The notes beneath the pieces were generated by a model, which worked only from the letters and a program-made list of their open reading frames with translations, was not told the DNA's origin and ran no database searches. From Sphingobacterium sp. B16(2022) (GTDB taxonomy: Bacteria > Bacteroidota > Bacteroidia > Sphingobacteriales > Sphingobacteriaceae), in NCBI RefSeq assembly GCF_012030425.1, contig NZ_JAAUVN010000001.1, positions 2,108,001 through 2,172,000 on the forward strand: DNA of 64,000 bases, given 5' to 3'. Shown here one piece after another: positions 45,742 through 53,832 of this stretch. Each line of letters begins with the position of its first letter. The first letter of the stretch is position 1. The position numbers and the translations under genes are program-made.

Positions 45742-46884
45742 TTATTTTATCGTAAATCTATATTCCGATTTCGTGCTATAAGTCTGCTCTGGTTTCAATA
45801 CTGTCGAAGCAAAAGCAGGATGATTAGGAGCATCGGGATAATGCTGTGTTTCTAAACAAAATGCAGAACGGAACGGATATGCCAAACCACCTTTTCCTTT
45901 AGGATCAGTGTCCTTCATGAAATTGCCACTATAAAACTGTAAACCCGGTTCTGTAGTCAATACCTGCATTTCTATTCCCGTTTTCGGCGCATACACAGAA
46001 GCAACCTTTCTAAAACCAGCCGCTTGAGACAATTCAAAGTTATGATCATACCCTTTTCCGATCTTCAACTGAGCATTATCTGTTTCAATACGATCGCCGA
46101 TGACAAATCCTTTACGGAAGTCAAATGGTGTTCCCGCGACTTGAATACTCTTTCCAGTCGGTATCAAGGTATCATCCACTTCCGTAATAGCTGCAGCATC
46201 GATTTGGAGCTCATGATCCAGTATCGTTGCAGATCCTGCACCATTTAGGTTGAAATAAGCATGGTTCGTTAGGTTTAGTACCGTCTCTTTATCCGTATTT
46301 GCTTGATAATCCATGACCAAGCCACCGGTATGACTTAAGGTATAGGTTACTTGCATTTTCACTTCACCAGGATAACCTGCCTCTCCATCAGGAGAAAGAT
46401 AAGTGAAGGTAATGGATGAATCCGAACTGTTCGCGACATCCCATACCTGATTATAAACACCATGAGTACCCCCATGCAGGGAGTTTTTTCCATCATTCTT
46501 CTCCAGTTCGTATTTAACTCCCTGCAAAGTGAAAGTTGCATCCCCGATTCTATTTCCATAACGACCTACGATAGCCCCATAAAAATTACTCGCATTAGCT
46601 TTATACTCCGCAGCACTGTCATAACCAAGGATCACATCTGTCAAGTTGCCGGCTTTATCCGGAACCTGTAAGTTCACTAACCTTGCACCATAATTTGTCA
46701 GCGCAGCTTTAAGCTTGCCATTCGTTAATGTATACAATTTGACATCTTTACTATCGATAACCGAATCAAAAGACGTATCCACGGAATCTGTTTTTTCAGT
46801 CGTATGCTGTTTATTCGAGGTCTGTTGGCAACCACAAGCCAATGCGGACGTCAACAAAATACCATTTATAATTTTACTATTCAT
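45742..46884 (-). CDS. Aldose 1-epimerase (mutarotase), lipoprotein
   Basis: A 380-residue galactose-mutarotase-like protein with a lipoprotein signal (Cys17 in 'SALAC'). Family motifs are 'GRYGNRIGDATF', 'NLTNHAYFNLNG' (catalytic His), 'DHNFELS' and 'CLETQHYPDAPNHP' (catalytic Glu). It interconverts alpha and beta anomers of aldoses in the envelope, here most likely L-arabinose freed by the GH51 enzymes, before import. The gene is 37 nt after the symporter and 6 nt before GH51, so all three share a transcript. Confidence 0.9.
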   Translation of the reverse strand: MNSKIINGILLTSALACGCQQTSNKQHTTEKTDSVDTSFDSVIDSKDVKLYTLTNGKLKAALTNYGARLVNLQVPDKAGNLTDVILGYDSAAEYKANASNFYGAIVGRYGNRIGDATFTLQGVKYELEKNDGKNSLHGGTHGVYNQVWDVANSSDSSITFTYLSPDGEAGYPGEVKMQVTYTLSHTGGLVMDYQANTDKETVLNLTNHAYFNLNGAGSATILDHELQIDAAAITEVDDTLIPTGKSIQVAGTPFDFRKGFVIGDRIETDNAQLKIGKGYDHNFELSQAAGFRKVASVYAPKTGIEMQVLTTEPGLQFYSGNFMKDTDPKGKGGLAYPFRSAFCLETQHYPDAPNHPAFASTVLKPEQTYSTKSEYRFTIK

Positions 46885-46921
46885 ATTGTTATGATTTACA
46901 ATTGATTAATCATTATTACAT

Positions 46922-48622
46922 CTACCAAAAACGCACATATATAGCTGTTACTAATAAGAGTGTTACCACAATCAATACCAAAATCGATGGCTCTACTTTG
47001 AACATTTTTTTGTCCAGTACAAATGCCTTTGGATTCTCTTTTGGACCAAATAAGCTAACACCGATCATCAAGGCTAACGTAAAAGCAAAAGCTAGTCCCA
47101 TACAGATTTGAAATGGAATTTCGTAATGACCACTTTTATTGATGTAGGCTGTATACAGCCAAGTTTCAGGACCAAATACTTTTGTCGCAAATTCATTGAA
47201 AAAGATCGATAAACCAAATCCCGAAACCAATCCCGTGATTGCAGCAGGACCAGTGGTACGTTTCCAGAACATTCCCAATAAAAACATAGCAAACACACCT
47301 GGACTAATAAAGCCCGTATATTTTTGAATAAAGGTAAATCCACCGGCACCTCCAATGCCTAAGGTATCATTCCAAGTAAACAATACAGCTACAAGAATAG
47401 AAACGACAATTGTAATTTTACCTACCCACACCATCTTCGATTCAGATGCTCCGGCATTGATGTATTTTTTATAGATATCCAACGTATAAATAGTAGCAAT
47501 ACTATTTGCTTTACCCGCTAAACCGGCAACGATAGCAGCCGTTAGTGCCGCAAGTGCTAAACCTTTCATACCATTTGGTAAATGACCTAGAATAGCGGAA
47601 TACGCATTGTCAGCATGAAATACCCCTCCTGGTGCCATCTCCTCTTGCAATGCACCATTTTTATAAAGCACATACGCGGCAATTCCAGGTAGCATGACGA
47701 TAAGTGGCATCAATAACTTCAAAAGCCCGGCAAATAAAATACCCATACGGGCAGTTTTTAGATCAGCTCCCAAAGCACGTTGTGTGATGTATTGGTTACA
47801 ACCCCAATAGTTCAAGTTCACAATCCAGATACCAGCTAGGTACATCCCTATCCCTGGCAACATGAGGTATTTGTTAATCTCTTCTTGTGTAGCCCCAACT
47901 CCGGGTTTATCCACGATCATTTCAAAATGCTTAGGTGAATCTTCCATGAGTTTATTAAAACCTGCCAAGACATCCTTACCAAGACCGAAGTGCTCACTTA
48001 CCAAGGTTAATGCAACGTAAGTCGTAGCGATACCTCCGATAATCAAAACCACCACTTGGATCACATCGGTAAAACCGATGACCCGCATACCTCCTAAGGT
48101 AATAATGACGGCAAAAACAGCTAAGGCCACCATAATCAAGTGAAAACTATCTCCTCCACCAGCCATACTCGATATAGCGATTGCGCCCAGGTATAAGATC
48201 GACGTTAGGTTGACAAACACATATAAGAAAAGCCAAAAAACTGCCATGATCAGACTGGTCGTTTCATTATACCGATTGTTTAAAAACTGAGGCATTGTAA
48301 AGATCTTATTCTTAAGATAAACCGGTATAAACCACACGGCTACAATAATTAAAGCCACAGCTGCAATGAGTTCGTAAGCCGCAACGGCAATACCGACTTC
48401 AAAACCATTTCCACTCATACCAATAAATTGTTCGGCAGATATATTGGAAGCAATCAATGAGGCTCCAATAGCCCACCAGGTCAATGAACCCTCTGCCAAG
48501 AAATAGTCTTTACTACTATTGTTGGCTGCTGTTTTTCTACTGTATATCCAGAAGCCATATCCGGCTACAATAATAAAGTAGACGACAAAAATAATGTAAT
48601 CTACTGTTGCAAATTTATCCAT
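46922..48622 (-). CDS. Sodium/solute symporter, probable L-arabinose importer
   Basis: A 566-residue polytopic protein of the sodium:solute symporter family (SGLT-like), with about 14 membrane segments. Recognisable parts are 'DYFLAEGSLTWWAIGASLIASNISAEQFIGMSG' in pieces around helix 2 and 'ALTAAIVAGLAGKANSIATIYTLDIYKKYI' around helix 9, which includes the sodium-site region. It lies between araA and the aldose 1-epimerase, spaced 66 and 37 nt, and most likely imports L-arabinose with Na+. Confidence 0.88.
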   Translation of the reverse strand: MDKFATVDYIIFVVYFIIVAGYGFWIYSRKTAANNSSKDYFLAEGSLTWWAIGASLIASNISAEQFIGMSGNGFEVGIAVAAYELIAAVALIIVAVWFIPVYLKNKIFTMPQFLNNRYNETTSLIMAVFWLFLYVFVNLTSILYLGAIAISSMAGGGDSFHLIMVALAVFAVIITLGGMRVIGFTDVIQVVVLIIGGIATTYVALTLVSEHFGLGKDVLAGFNKLMEDSPKHFEMIVDKPGVGATQEEINKYLMLPGIGMYLAGIWIVNLNYWGCNQYITQRALGADLKTARMGILFAGLLKLLMPLIVMLPGIAAYVLYKNGALQEEMAPGGVFHADNAYSAILGHLPNGMKGLALAALTAAIVAGLAGKANSIATIYTLDIYKKYINAGASESKMVWVGKITIVVSILVAVLFTWNDTLGIGGAGGFTFIQKYTGFISPGVFAMFLLGMFWKRTTGPAAITGLVSGFGLSIFFNEFATKVFGPETWLYTAYINKSGHYEIPFQICMGLAFAFTLALMIGVSLFGPKENPKAFVLDKKMFKVEPSILVLIVVTLLLVTAIYVRFW

Positions 48623-48688
48623 AGTATTGCGATTTGCTTATGATGAAGTCCTACTCCTTTTATTAAGAAAGGCGCAGGACCATTCCGT

Positions 48689-50191
48689 TTATTTCTTCAT
48701 TAAAAAATAGAGTTCATTCCACTTCAACTGGTTTTCCAGATGCGTTAACGTCGTGTTTTCATCAATAGCGACATACTCCAGTCCAGCAATACGGGCAAAA
48801 TCTTCCAGATATTCAGGTTTTAAACTCAAACTATAAGCAGTATGATGAGCCCCACCAGCATAGATCCAGGCACTACAAGCAGTTTTCATATCCGGAAGGG
48901 GTTTCCATAGAACCCGTGCCACCGGCAATTTAGGCAACTCCTCTTTCACATCGACACCGATCACTTTATTGACGATCAAGCGAAAACGAGTTCCTAAATC
49001 AATCAGTGAGGCATTCAAAGCAGGACCACTTAAGCCATCAAACACCAAACGCGCAGGATCAGCCTTACCGCCAATTCCCAACGGATGTACTTCTATTCGA
49101 GGCTTATCAGCTGCTAAAGCTGGATCCACCTCAAGCATATGCGAACCGAGTACCATTTCATTCTCAGGATCAAAATGATATGTGTAGTCTTCCATAAAAG
49201 CTGTAGTACCCGGCAAACCAGCACCCATTACTTTACATGCACGCACCAATGCGGGTGTTTTCCAATCACCTTCTCCGGCAAATCCATATCCTTCAGCCAT
49301 CAATCGCTGTACGGCTAATCCAGGCAGTTGTACAAGACCGTGAAGATCTTCAAAAGTATCGGTAAATCCTTTATAATTGCCAGATTCTAAAAACTTCCTC
49401 AATCCAAGCTCAATACGGGCTGCCTCTACCAAACTTTGGCGTTGCTCTCCTCCTGCTACTACATTAGCTGCGAGATCATAAGTGGCCTCGTACTCCTGCA
49501 GTAAAGTATCAATTTCCGATTCCGTAACCGCATCTACTACCGCGACAAGATCGCCAACGGCGTAGGTATTCACTGAAAATCCAAATTGCGTCTCAGCCGA
49601 CACTTTATCCCCATCAGTAACCGCAACATAACGCATGTTATCACCAAAACGGACAAATTTCGCCCCCTGCCAATCATGCCAAGCAGCAGCTGCACGTACC
49701 CACACATTTATGCGTTCAATTACCTCCTCATCTTTCCAGTGACCAGTAACTACTTTTCTACCGATATTCAATCGGGTCACAATATGACCAAACTCACGAT
49801 CGCCATGTGCACTTTGGTTTAGATTCATAAAATCCATATCCATCGTACTCCAAGGAATATCACGGTTATATTGCGTATGCAGGTGAAGTAATGGTTTCTG
49901 TAAAGCCTGCAACCCTCTAATCCACATTTTTGCAGGTGAGAATGTATGCATCCATGTAATCAAACCGATACAGTTTGCTGCAGCATTAGCTGCAGTTAAA
50001 GTACTGTATATTTCTTCACTATTTTTGACAATGGGTTTGTATACTACCTGTACAGGGATCTCCCTATGTGCCGAAAAATATTGAGCTACTTCTTCAGCAT
50101 GTAAAGCCACCTGTTTTAAGGTCTCTTCACCATATAAATCTTGGCTCCCAGTAACGAACCAAACTTCCAATTTATTTAAATCGATATTCAT
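48689..50191 (-). CDS. araA: L-arabinose isomerase
   Basis: A 500-residue AraA. The start '[22 protein letters not shown]' is diagnostic. The family's metal and catalytic residues lie in '[10 protein letters not shown]' (Glu), 'MEDYTYHFD' (Glu, His) and 'GGAHHTAY' (His). It converts L-arabinose to L-ribulose in the cytoplasm with Mn2+. Length equals that of other AraA proteins. It lies in the order araB-araD-araA on the minus strand, with 77 and 66 nt gaps to the neighbours, and is presumably controlled from the operator before araB. Confidence 0.96.
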   Translation of the reverse strand: MNIDLNKLEVWFVTGSQDLYGEETLKQVALHAEEVAQYFSAHREIPVQVVYKPIVKNSEEIYSTLTAANAAANCIGLITWMHTFSPAKMWIRGLQALQKPLLHLHTQYNRDIPWSTMDMDFMNLNQSAHGDREFGHIVTRLNIGRKVVTGHWKDEEVIERINVWVRAAAAWHDWQGAKFVRFGDNMRYVAVTDGDKVSAETQFGFSVNTYAVGDLVAVVDAVTESEIDTLLQEYEATYDLAANVVAGGEQRQSLVEAARIELGLRKFLESGNYKGFTDTFEDLHGLVQLPGLAVQRLMAEGYGFAGEGDWKTPALVRACKVMGAGLPGTTAFMEDYTYHFDPENEMVLGSHMLEVDPALAADKPRIEVHPLGIGGKADPARLVFDGLSGPALNASLIDLGTRFRLIVNKVIGVDVKEELPKLPVARVLWKPLPDMKTACSAWIYAGGAHHTAYSLSLKPEYLEDFARIAGLEYVAIDENTTLTHLENQLKWNELYFLMKK

Positions 50192-50268
50192 AGTTTATAA
50201 TTTCTTGATTGGCTTTAGGTCCAATCTCCTTTCAATTTTATTCGTTTATATTTGATTATTTATTCTTT

Positions 50269-50967
50269 TTACTCTTGCCCATAATACGAAGCTCCGCCAT
50301 GCTTACGTTCATAATGCTTTTTGATCAAAGCATCTTTCAGGCGTGGCGCTTTCGCATTAATCTGTTCTGTCAACAAAGCCATTTGTGCCACCGTTTCCAA
50401 AACTGCACTATTATATACCGATTTAGCACCGGTTTTCCCCCATGTAAATGGAGCATGATTTCCTACTAAAACCATTTCAACTTCTTTATAATCGAGTTTA
50501 TATTCATCAAAATGATTTATAATCTGAAATCCCGTTTCATATTCATAATTCCCCATTATCATTTGATCATCCATGGGTGACGCACACGGAATGTCTGTTG
50601 TTAAGTGATCTGCGTGAGTCGTTCCAAAAATTGGAATATCACGTTGGCTCTGTGCCCAAGCAGTTGCATAAGTAGAATGCGTATGTGTAATACCACCTAC
50701 CTCCGTCCAGTGTTTGTAAAGCACAGCATGAGTTTGCGTATCAGATGAAGGTCTCAGCTTCCCCTCTACCACACGCCCCTCAAAATCAACAATGACCATA
50801 TGATCTGGAGTCAATTCATCATAGGGTACACCACTAGGTTTAATTGCAAACACGGCACGATCACGATCCGCAACGCTAACATTTCCAAAAGTAAAAAGCA
50901 CCAATCCCAATTTAGGCAATTGCATATTGCAATGAAAAGCTTCTTCTTTTATGTCTGTATAAATCAT
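50269..50967 (-). CDS. araD: L-ribulose-5-phosphate 4-epimerase
   Basis: I choose the ATG at 50967 ('MIYTDIKEEAFHCN') over an in-frame ATG five codons upstream, because AraD proteins start right at this helix. The ~232-residue enzyme is a class II aldolase-fold epimerase: 'FGNVSVADRD', 'KPSGVPYDEL', 'VVDFEGRVVEGKLRPSSDT', 'HTHSTYATAWAQ' (zinc His pair), and 'GNHAPFTWG'. It converts L-ribulose 5-phosphate to D-xylulose 5-phosphate, the exit to the pentose phosphate pathway. It lies between araB and araA. Confidence 0.95.
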   Translation of the reverse strand: MIYTDIKEEAFHCNMQLPKLGLVLFTFGNVSVADRDRAVFAIKPSGVPYDELTPDHMVIVDFEGRVVEGKLRPSSDTQTHAVLYKHWTEVGGITHTHSTYATAWAQSQRDIPIFGTTHADHLTTDIPCASPMDDQMIMGNYEYETGFQIINHFDEYKLDYKEVEMVLVGNHAPFTWGKTGAKSVYNSAVLETVAQMALLTEQINAKAPRLKDALIKKHYERKHGGASYYGQE

Positions 50968-51038
50968 TATTTTATAGTTCAAAAAATTAAAAAATCATAT
51001 ATATAAGAAGCGACGAATAAGGCGCTACTTCGCCACAA

Positions 51039-52712
51039 TTAATGTTTGGTTTCTACGATAAAAGCACCAAGACTCTTGTAATGTTCATATCTTTTGGCAT
51101 AGATTGCGACCATTTCTGGACGAGGCTCATACGTTTTTTCAAAACCCTGTCCCATAGCTTCCATTGCATCTTCAACCTTTGCATAAATACCAGCAGCTGT
51201 AGCAGCAAACATAGCTGCTCCCATAGCGCAAGTCTGTTCAGATTTATGAATACGAATAGGCATATTCATAACATCAGCCATCGTCTGCATGATATAAGGA
51301 GATTTCTTTGCAACGCCACCTAACCCGATTAATCCCTTCACCGGTACACCTTGCTCAACAAAACGATCTGCAATACTTTTGGCACCAAAACAAGTCGCTT
51401 CGACGATTGATCGAAAAATTCGCACTGCATCTGTCCCTAGATGAAGACCCAATAACGCACCTTTTAAAGTCTGATCAGCATCTGGTGTCCTACGTCCATT
51501 AAACCAATCTATTGCCAATTCTGAGGATTCTGTGACTGGTAGTGCTTCAGCTTTTCGACTTAACTCAGGAATCAATTGTGTATCAATTAGGTTAGCGATC
51601 TTTACTCTATCTGCTGGTGAAATATCATTAGATTGTGCAATTATATTAGCGAATGGCCATGATAGTACTTGCTTAAACCAAGCATAAGCATCGCCAAAAG
51701 CCGACTGACCCGCTTCCATACCAATCATGCCAGGGATAATCGATCCATCCACCTGTCCACATATACCCTTTACAAGGGTTTCACCAACCTCATCATGCGG
51801 AGCGACTAACATGTCACAAGTCGACGTTCCCATCACTTTACTTAAATAATACGGCTCAATCTGTCCGCCTACTGCTCCCATATGACAGTCGAAAGCACCT
51901 ACACCAACAACTACTTCAGTAGAAAGACCCAATCGGGTTGCCCATTCCTCCGAAAGTGTTCCGGCAGATTCGGCTGCAGTATGCGTATCGGTAAATAAAC
52001 GATCTACCATACCATCTAAATACGGATCCAGTTCTGCAAAAAATTGATTCGGAGGAAGACCACCAAACTCAGCGGCCCATAAAGACTTATGCCCTGCTGA
52101 ACAGACACTACGCTTAATGTCTTGGGCACGTTTGCCTCCTGTCAATAAAAACGGTATATAATCACAATGTTCGACCCAAGTATAGAGTGCATTGCGCACT
52201 TCCTGATCATCACGAAGCACATGCAGTAGCTTTGCCCAGAACCACTCCGATGAATAAATTCCACCAACATATTTTAAATAATCGATATCATATTTTTGAG
52301 CATGATCATTAATTTCCTGAGCTTCCCTAACGGCCGTATGATCTTTCCAAAGAACAAACATGGCATTCGGATTATTAGCAAAACGTTCAGTTAAAGCAAG
52401 AGGAATACCCTTTTCATCAACTGCTATAGGAGTAGAACCAGTTGTATCAATAGAAATTGCTTTTACAGATTTGGCAATTTCAGCATTACCTGACTTTTGA
52501 AGACATTCAAGTATTGTAAATTCCAATCCTTCAATATAATCTAAAGGATGCTGCCGAAATTGACTTGTCACCGGATCACAAAACTCTCCGCTGTTCCATC
52601 GCGGATAGTAAAAAACTGCACTAGATATCTCTACGCCATTATCCGCATCTACTAAAACCGATCGAACGGAATCACTACCGTAATCTAAGCCGATCACATA
52701 AGCTTTCTTCAT
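51039..52712 (-). CDS. araB: Ribulokinase
   Basis: A 557-residue FGGY kinase of the AraB type. The N-terminal phosphate loop 'YVIGLDYGSDSVRSVLVDA' and the middle 'DTTGSTPIAVDEKG' are family hallmarks. 'GLIGLGGVAKKSPYIMQTMADV' is the C-terminal FGGY/adenosine-binding region. It phosphorylates L-ribulose with ATP. It is the first gene of the ara run. The 97 nt between its ATG and the palindrome at 52809-52825 suggest direct control by the AraR protein encoded divergently. Confidence 0.95.
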   Translation of the reverse strand: MKKAYVIGLDYGSDSVRSVLVDADNGVEISSAVFYYPRWNSGEFCDPVTSQFRQHPLDYIEGLEFTILECLQKSGNAEIAKSVKAISIDTTGSTPIAVDEKGIPLALTERFANNPNAMFVLWKDHTAVREAQEINDHAQKYDIDYLKYVGGIYSSEWFWAKLLHVLRDDQEVRNALYTWVEHCDYIPFLLTGGKRAQDIKRSVCSAGHKSLWAAEFGGLPPNQFFAELDPYLDGMVDRLFTDTHTAAESAGTLSEEWATRLGLSTEVVVGVGAFDCHMGAVGGQIEPYYLSKVMGTSTCDMLVAPHDEVGETLVKGICGQVDGSIIPGMIGMEAGQSAFGDAYAWFKQVLSWPFANIIAQSNDISPADRVKIANLIDTQLIPELSRKAEALPVTESSELAIDWFNGRRTPDADQTLKGALLGLHLGTDAVRIFRSIVEATCFGAKSIADRFVEQGVPVKGLIGLGGVAKKSPYIMQTMADVMNMPIRIHKSEQTCAMGAAMFAATAAGIYAKVEDAMEAMGQGFEKTYEPRPEMVAIYAKRYEHYKSLGAFIVETKH

Positions 52713-52808
52713 TATTTGTGTTTTTGGTTTATAATATTGATTTATAATCTCTTACTTAGAAAACAAACTATTTAAATCCAGCAAGCTGAGTTGTTAATCG
52801 GAGTAATT

Positions 52809-52825
52809 AATGTCAAATTAACATT
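52809..52825. promoter_or_regulatory. Candidate AraR operator upstream of araB
   Basis: AATGT (52809-52813), spacer caaatta, ACATT (52821-52825), followed by TATTTTT as in the susC site. Same core and same 7-nt spacing as the sites at 39221 and 53769. Confidence 0.65.
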
Positions 52826-52957
52826 TATTTTTTTAAAAAATGAAATTTTAATTTATTTTTCGTTGTTTTGTATAGAAATAAAATATTAATCCGTTTATAT
52901 AAATACGATATAAGTTAATCGTTATAGAATGGTTTTTTATATGAAATACTAGATAGA

Positions 52958-52989
52958 TTGTAACAGGTACGATACATTTTGTATCTTTA
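52958..52989 (+). promoter_or_regulatory. Candidate araR promoter
   Basis: TTG at 52958-52960 and TATCTTTA at 52982-52989 are 21 nt apart. One base differs from TAnnTTTG. The ATG of araR follows after 27 nt. Confidence 0.4.
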
Positions 52990-53016
52990 ATTAATTATAA
53001 ACGAGATTACTCAATT

Positions 53017-53721
53017 ATGGATTTTTACAAAAATGAGCCAAGCTTATTATTAGCTGTGGATTGTATTATTTTTGGATTTAATGGCGAATCATTAGAAATT
53101 TTACTTATTAAAAGAGGATTTGAGCCCGAACGCAATAAATGGAGCTTAATGGGTGGATTTGTTCAACCAGAAGAAAATCCGCAACAAGCATCTTCTCGTA
53201 TTCTGAAGAAACTGACAGGTTTAGATGGAGTCTATATGGAAGACTGTGGCATTTTTGGCGATCCTGACCGTGAAAAATATGGACGTGTGGTCAGTATCGC
53301 ACATTTCGCATTAATTGATGTACATCAATATAAACACATCATCAGTGAAGAATTTGAAGCTTGTTGGTTCCCGCTCAAAGATCACCCAGAATTAATATTT
53401 GATCACAATCAGATGATTGAGAAAGCGAAACGTGAGCTTCGAGCAAAAGCGGCACTCTACCCTATTCTATTTGAGCTATTACCAGAAAAATTCACGATTC
53501 CACAAATTGTATCACTTTACGAAAGTGTCTACGATACCGAATTGGATACACGCAATTTTAGCCGTAAGCTGCTTTCTTCGGAACTGATCATTAAACTAAA
53601 AGAAAAAGATAAGGAAAAATCTAAGAAAGGAGCATTCTACTTTCGATTAAACAAGGACATTTACAAAGAAAAAATCATGTCATTCCTAAGCTACTTACCA
53701 AGCTGGTCAATAAACAGTTAA
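53017..53721 (+). CDS. araR: AraR, Nudix-type arabinose regulator
   Basis: A 234-residue regulator made of an N-terminal Nudix-fold domain (~10-145) and a C-terminal winged helix (~150-230). The Nudix box region is 'GGFVQPEENPQQAS' followed by 'SRILKKLTGLDG': the REUXEE glutamates needed for hydrolysis are absent, so the domain should bind a ligand rather than cut it. This is the type of the NrtR-related AraR of Bacteroides thetaiotaomicron, whose effector is L-arabinose. Its place between araB and a GH127 enzyme, and three matching palindromes in the locus, support this. It probably represses the arabinose genes until arabinose appears. Confidence 0.88.
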   Translation: MDFYKNEPSLLLAVDCIIFGFNGESLEILLIKRGFEPERNKWSLMGGFVQPEENPQQASSRILKKLTGLDGVYMEDCGIFGDPDREKYGRVVSIAHFALIDVHQYKHIISEEFEACWFPLKDHPELIFDHNQMIEKAKRELRAKAALYPILFELLPEKFTIPQIVSLYESVYDTELDTRNFSRKLLSSELIIKLKEKDKEKSKKGAFYFRLNKDIYKEKIMSFLSYLPSWSINS

Positions 53722-53768
53722 CGATCAGCTCTAAACAGTTGAATACCTTTTTTTGGCTTAAATTAATA

Positions 53769-53785
53769 AATGTATTAATAACATT
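53769..53785. promoter_or_regulatory. Candidate AraR operator upstream of GH127
   Basis: AATGT (53769-53773), spacer attaata, ACATT (53781-53785); the symmetry extends to AAATGT/ACATTT. It lies 48 bp before the GH127 start and has the same geometry as the other two sites. Confidence 0.65.
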
Positions 53786-53832
53786 TAAATAATAAAAGTA
53801 AGATTAAGTATAAATCTTAAACCAGAAATGCC

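Larger units (their letters stand above)
52713..53016. promoter_or_regulatory. araB-araR divergent intergenic region
   Basis: This 304-bp AT-rich stretch lies between the divergent araB and araR genes. It holds the candidate AraR site near the araB side and a promoter for araR near the other side. No additional gene is seen. Confidence 0.6.
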
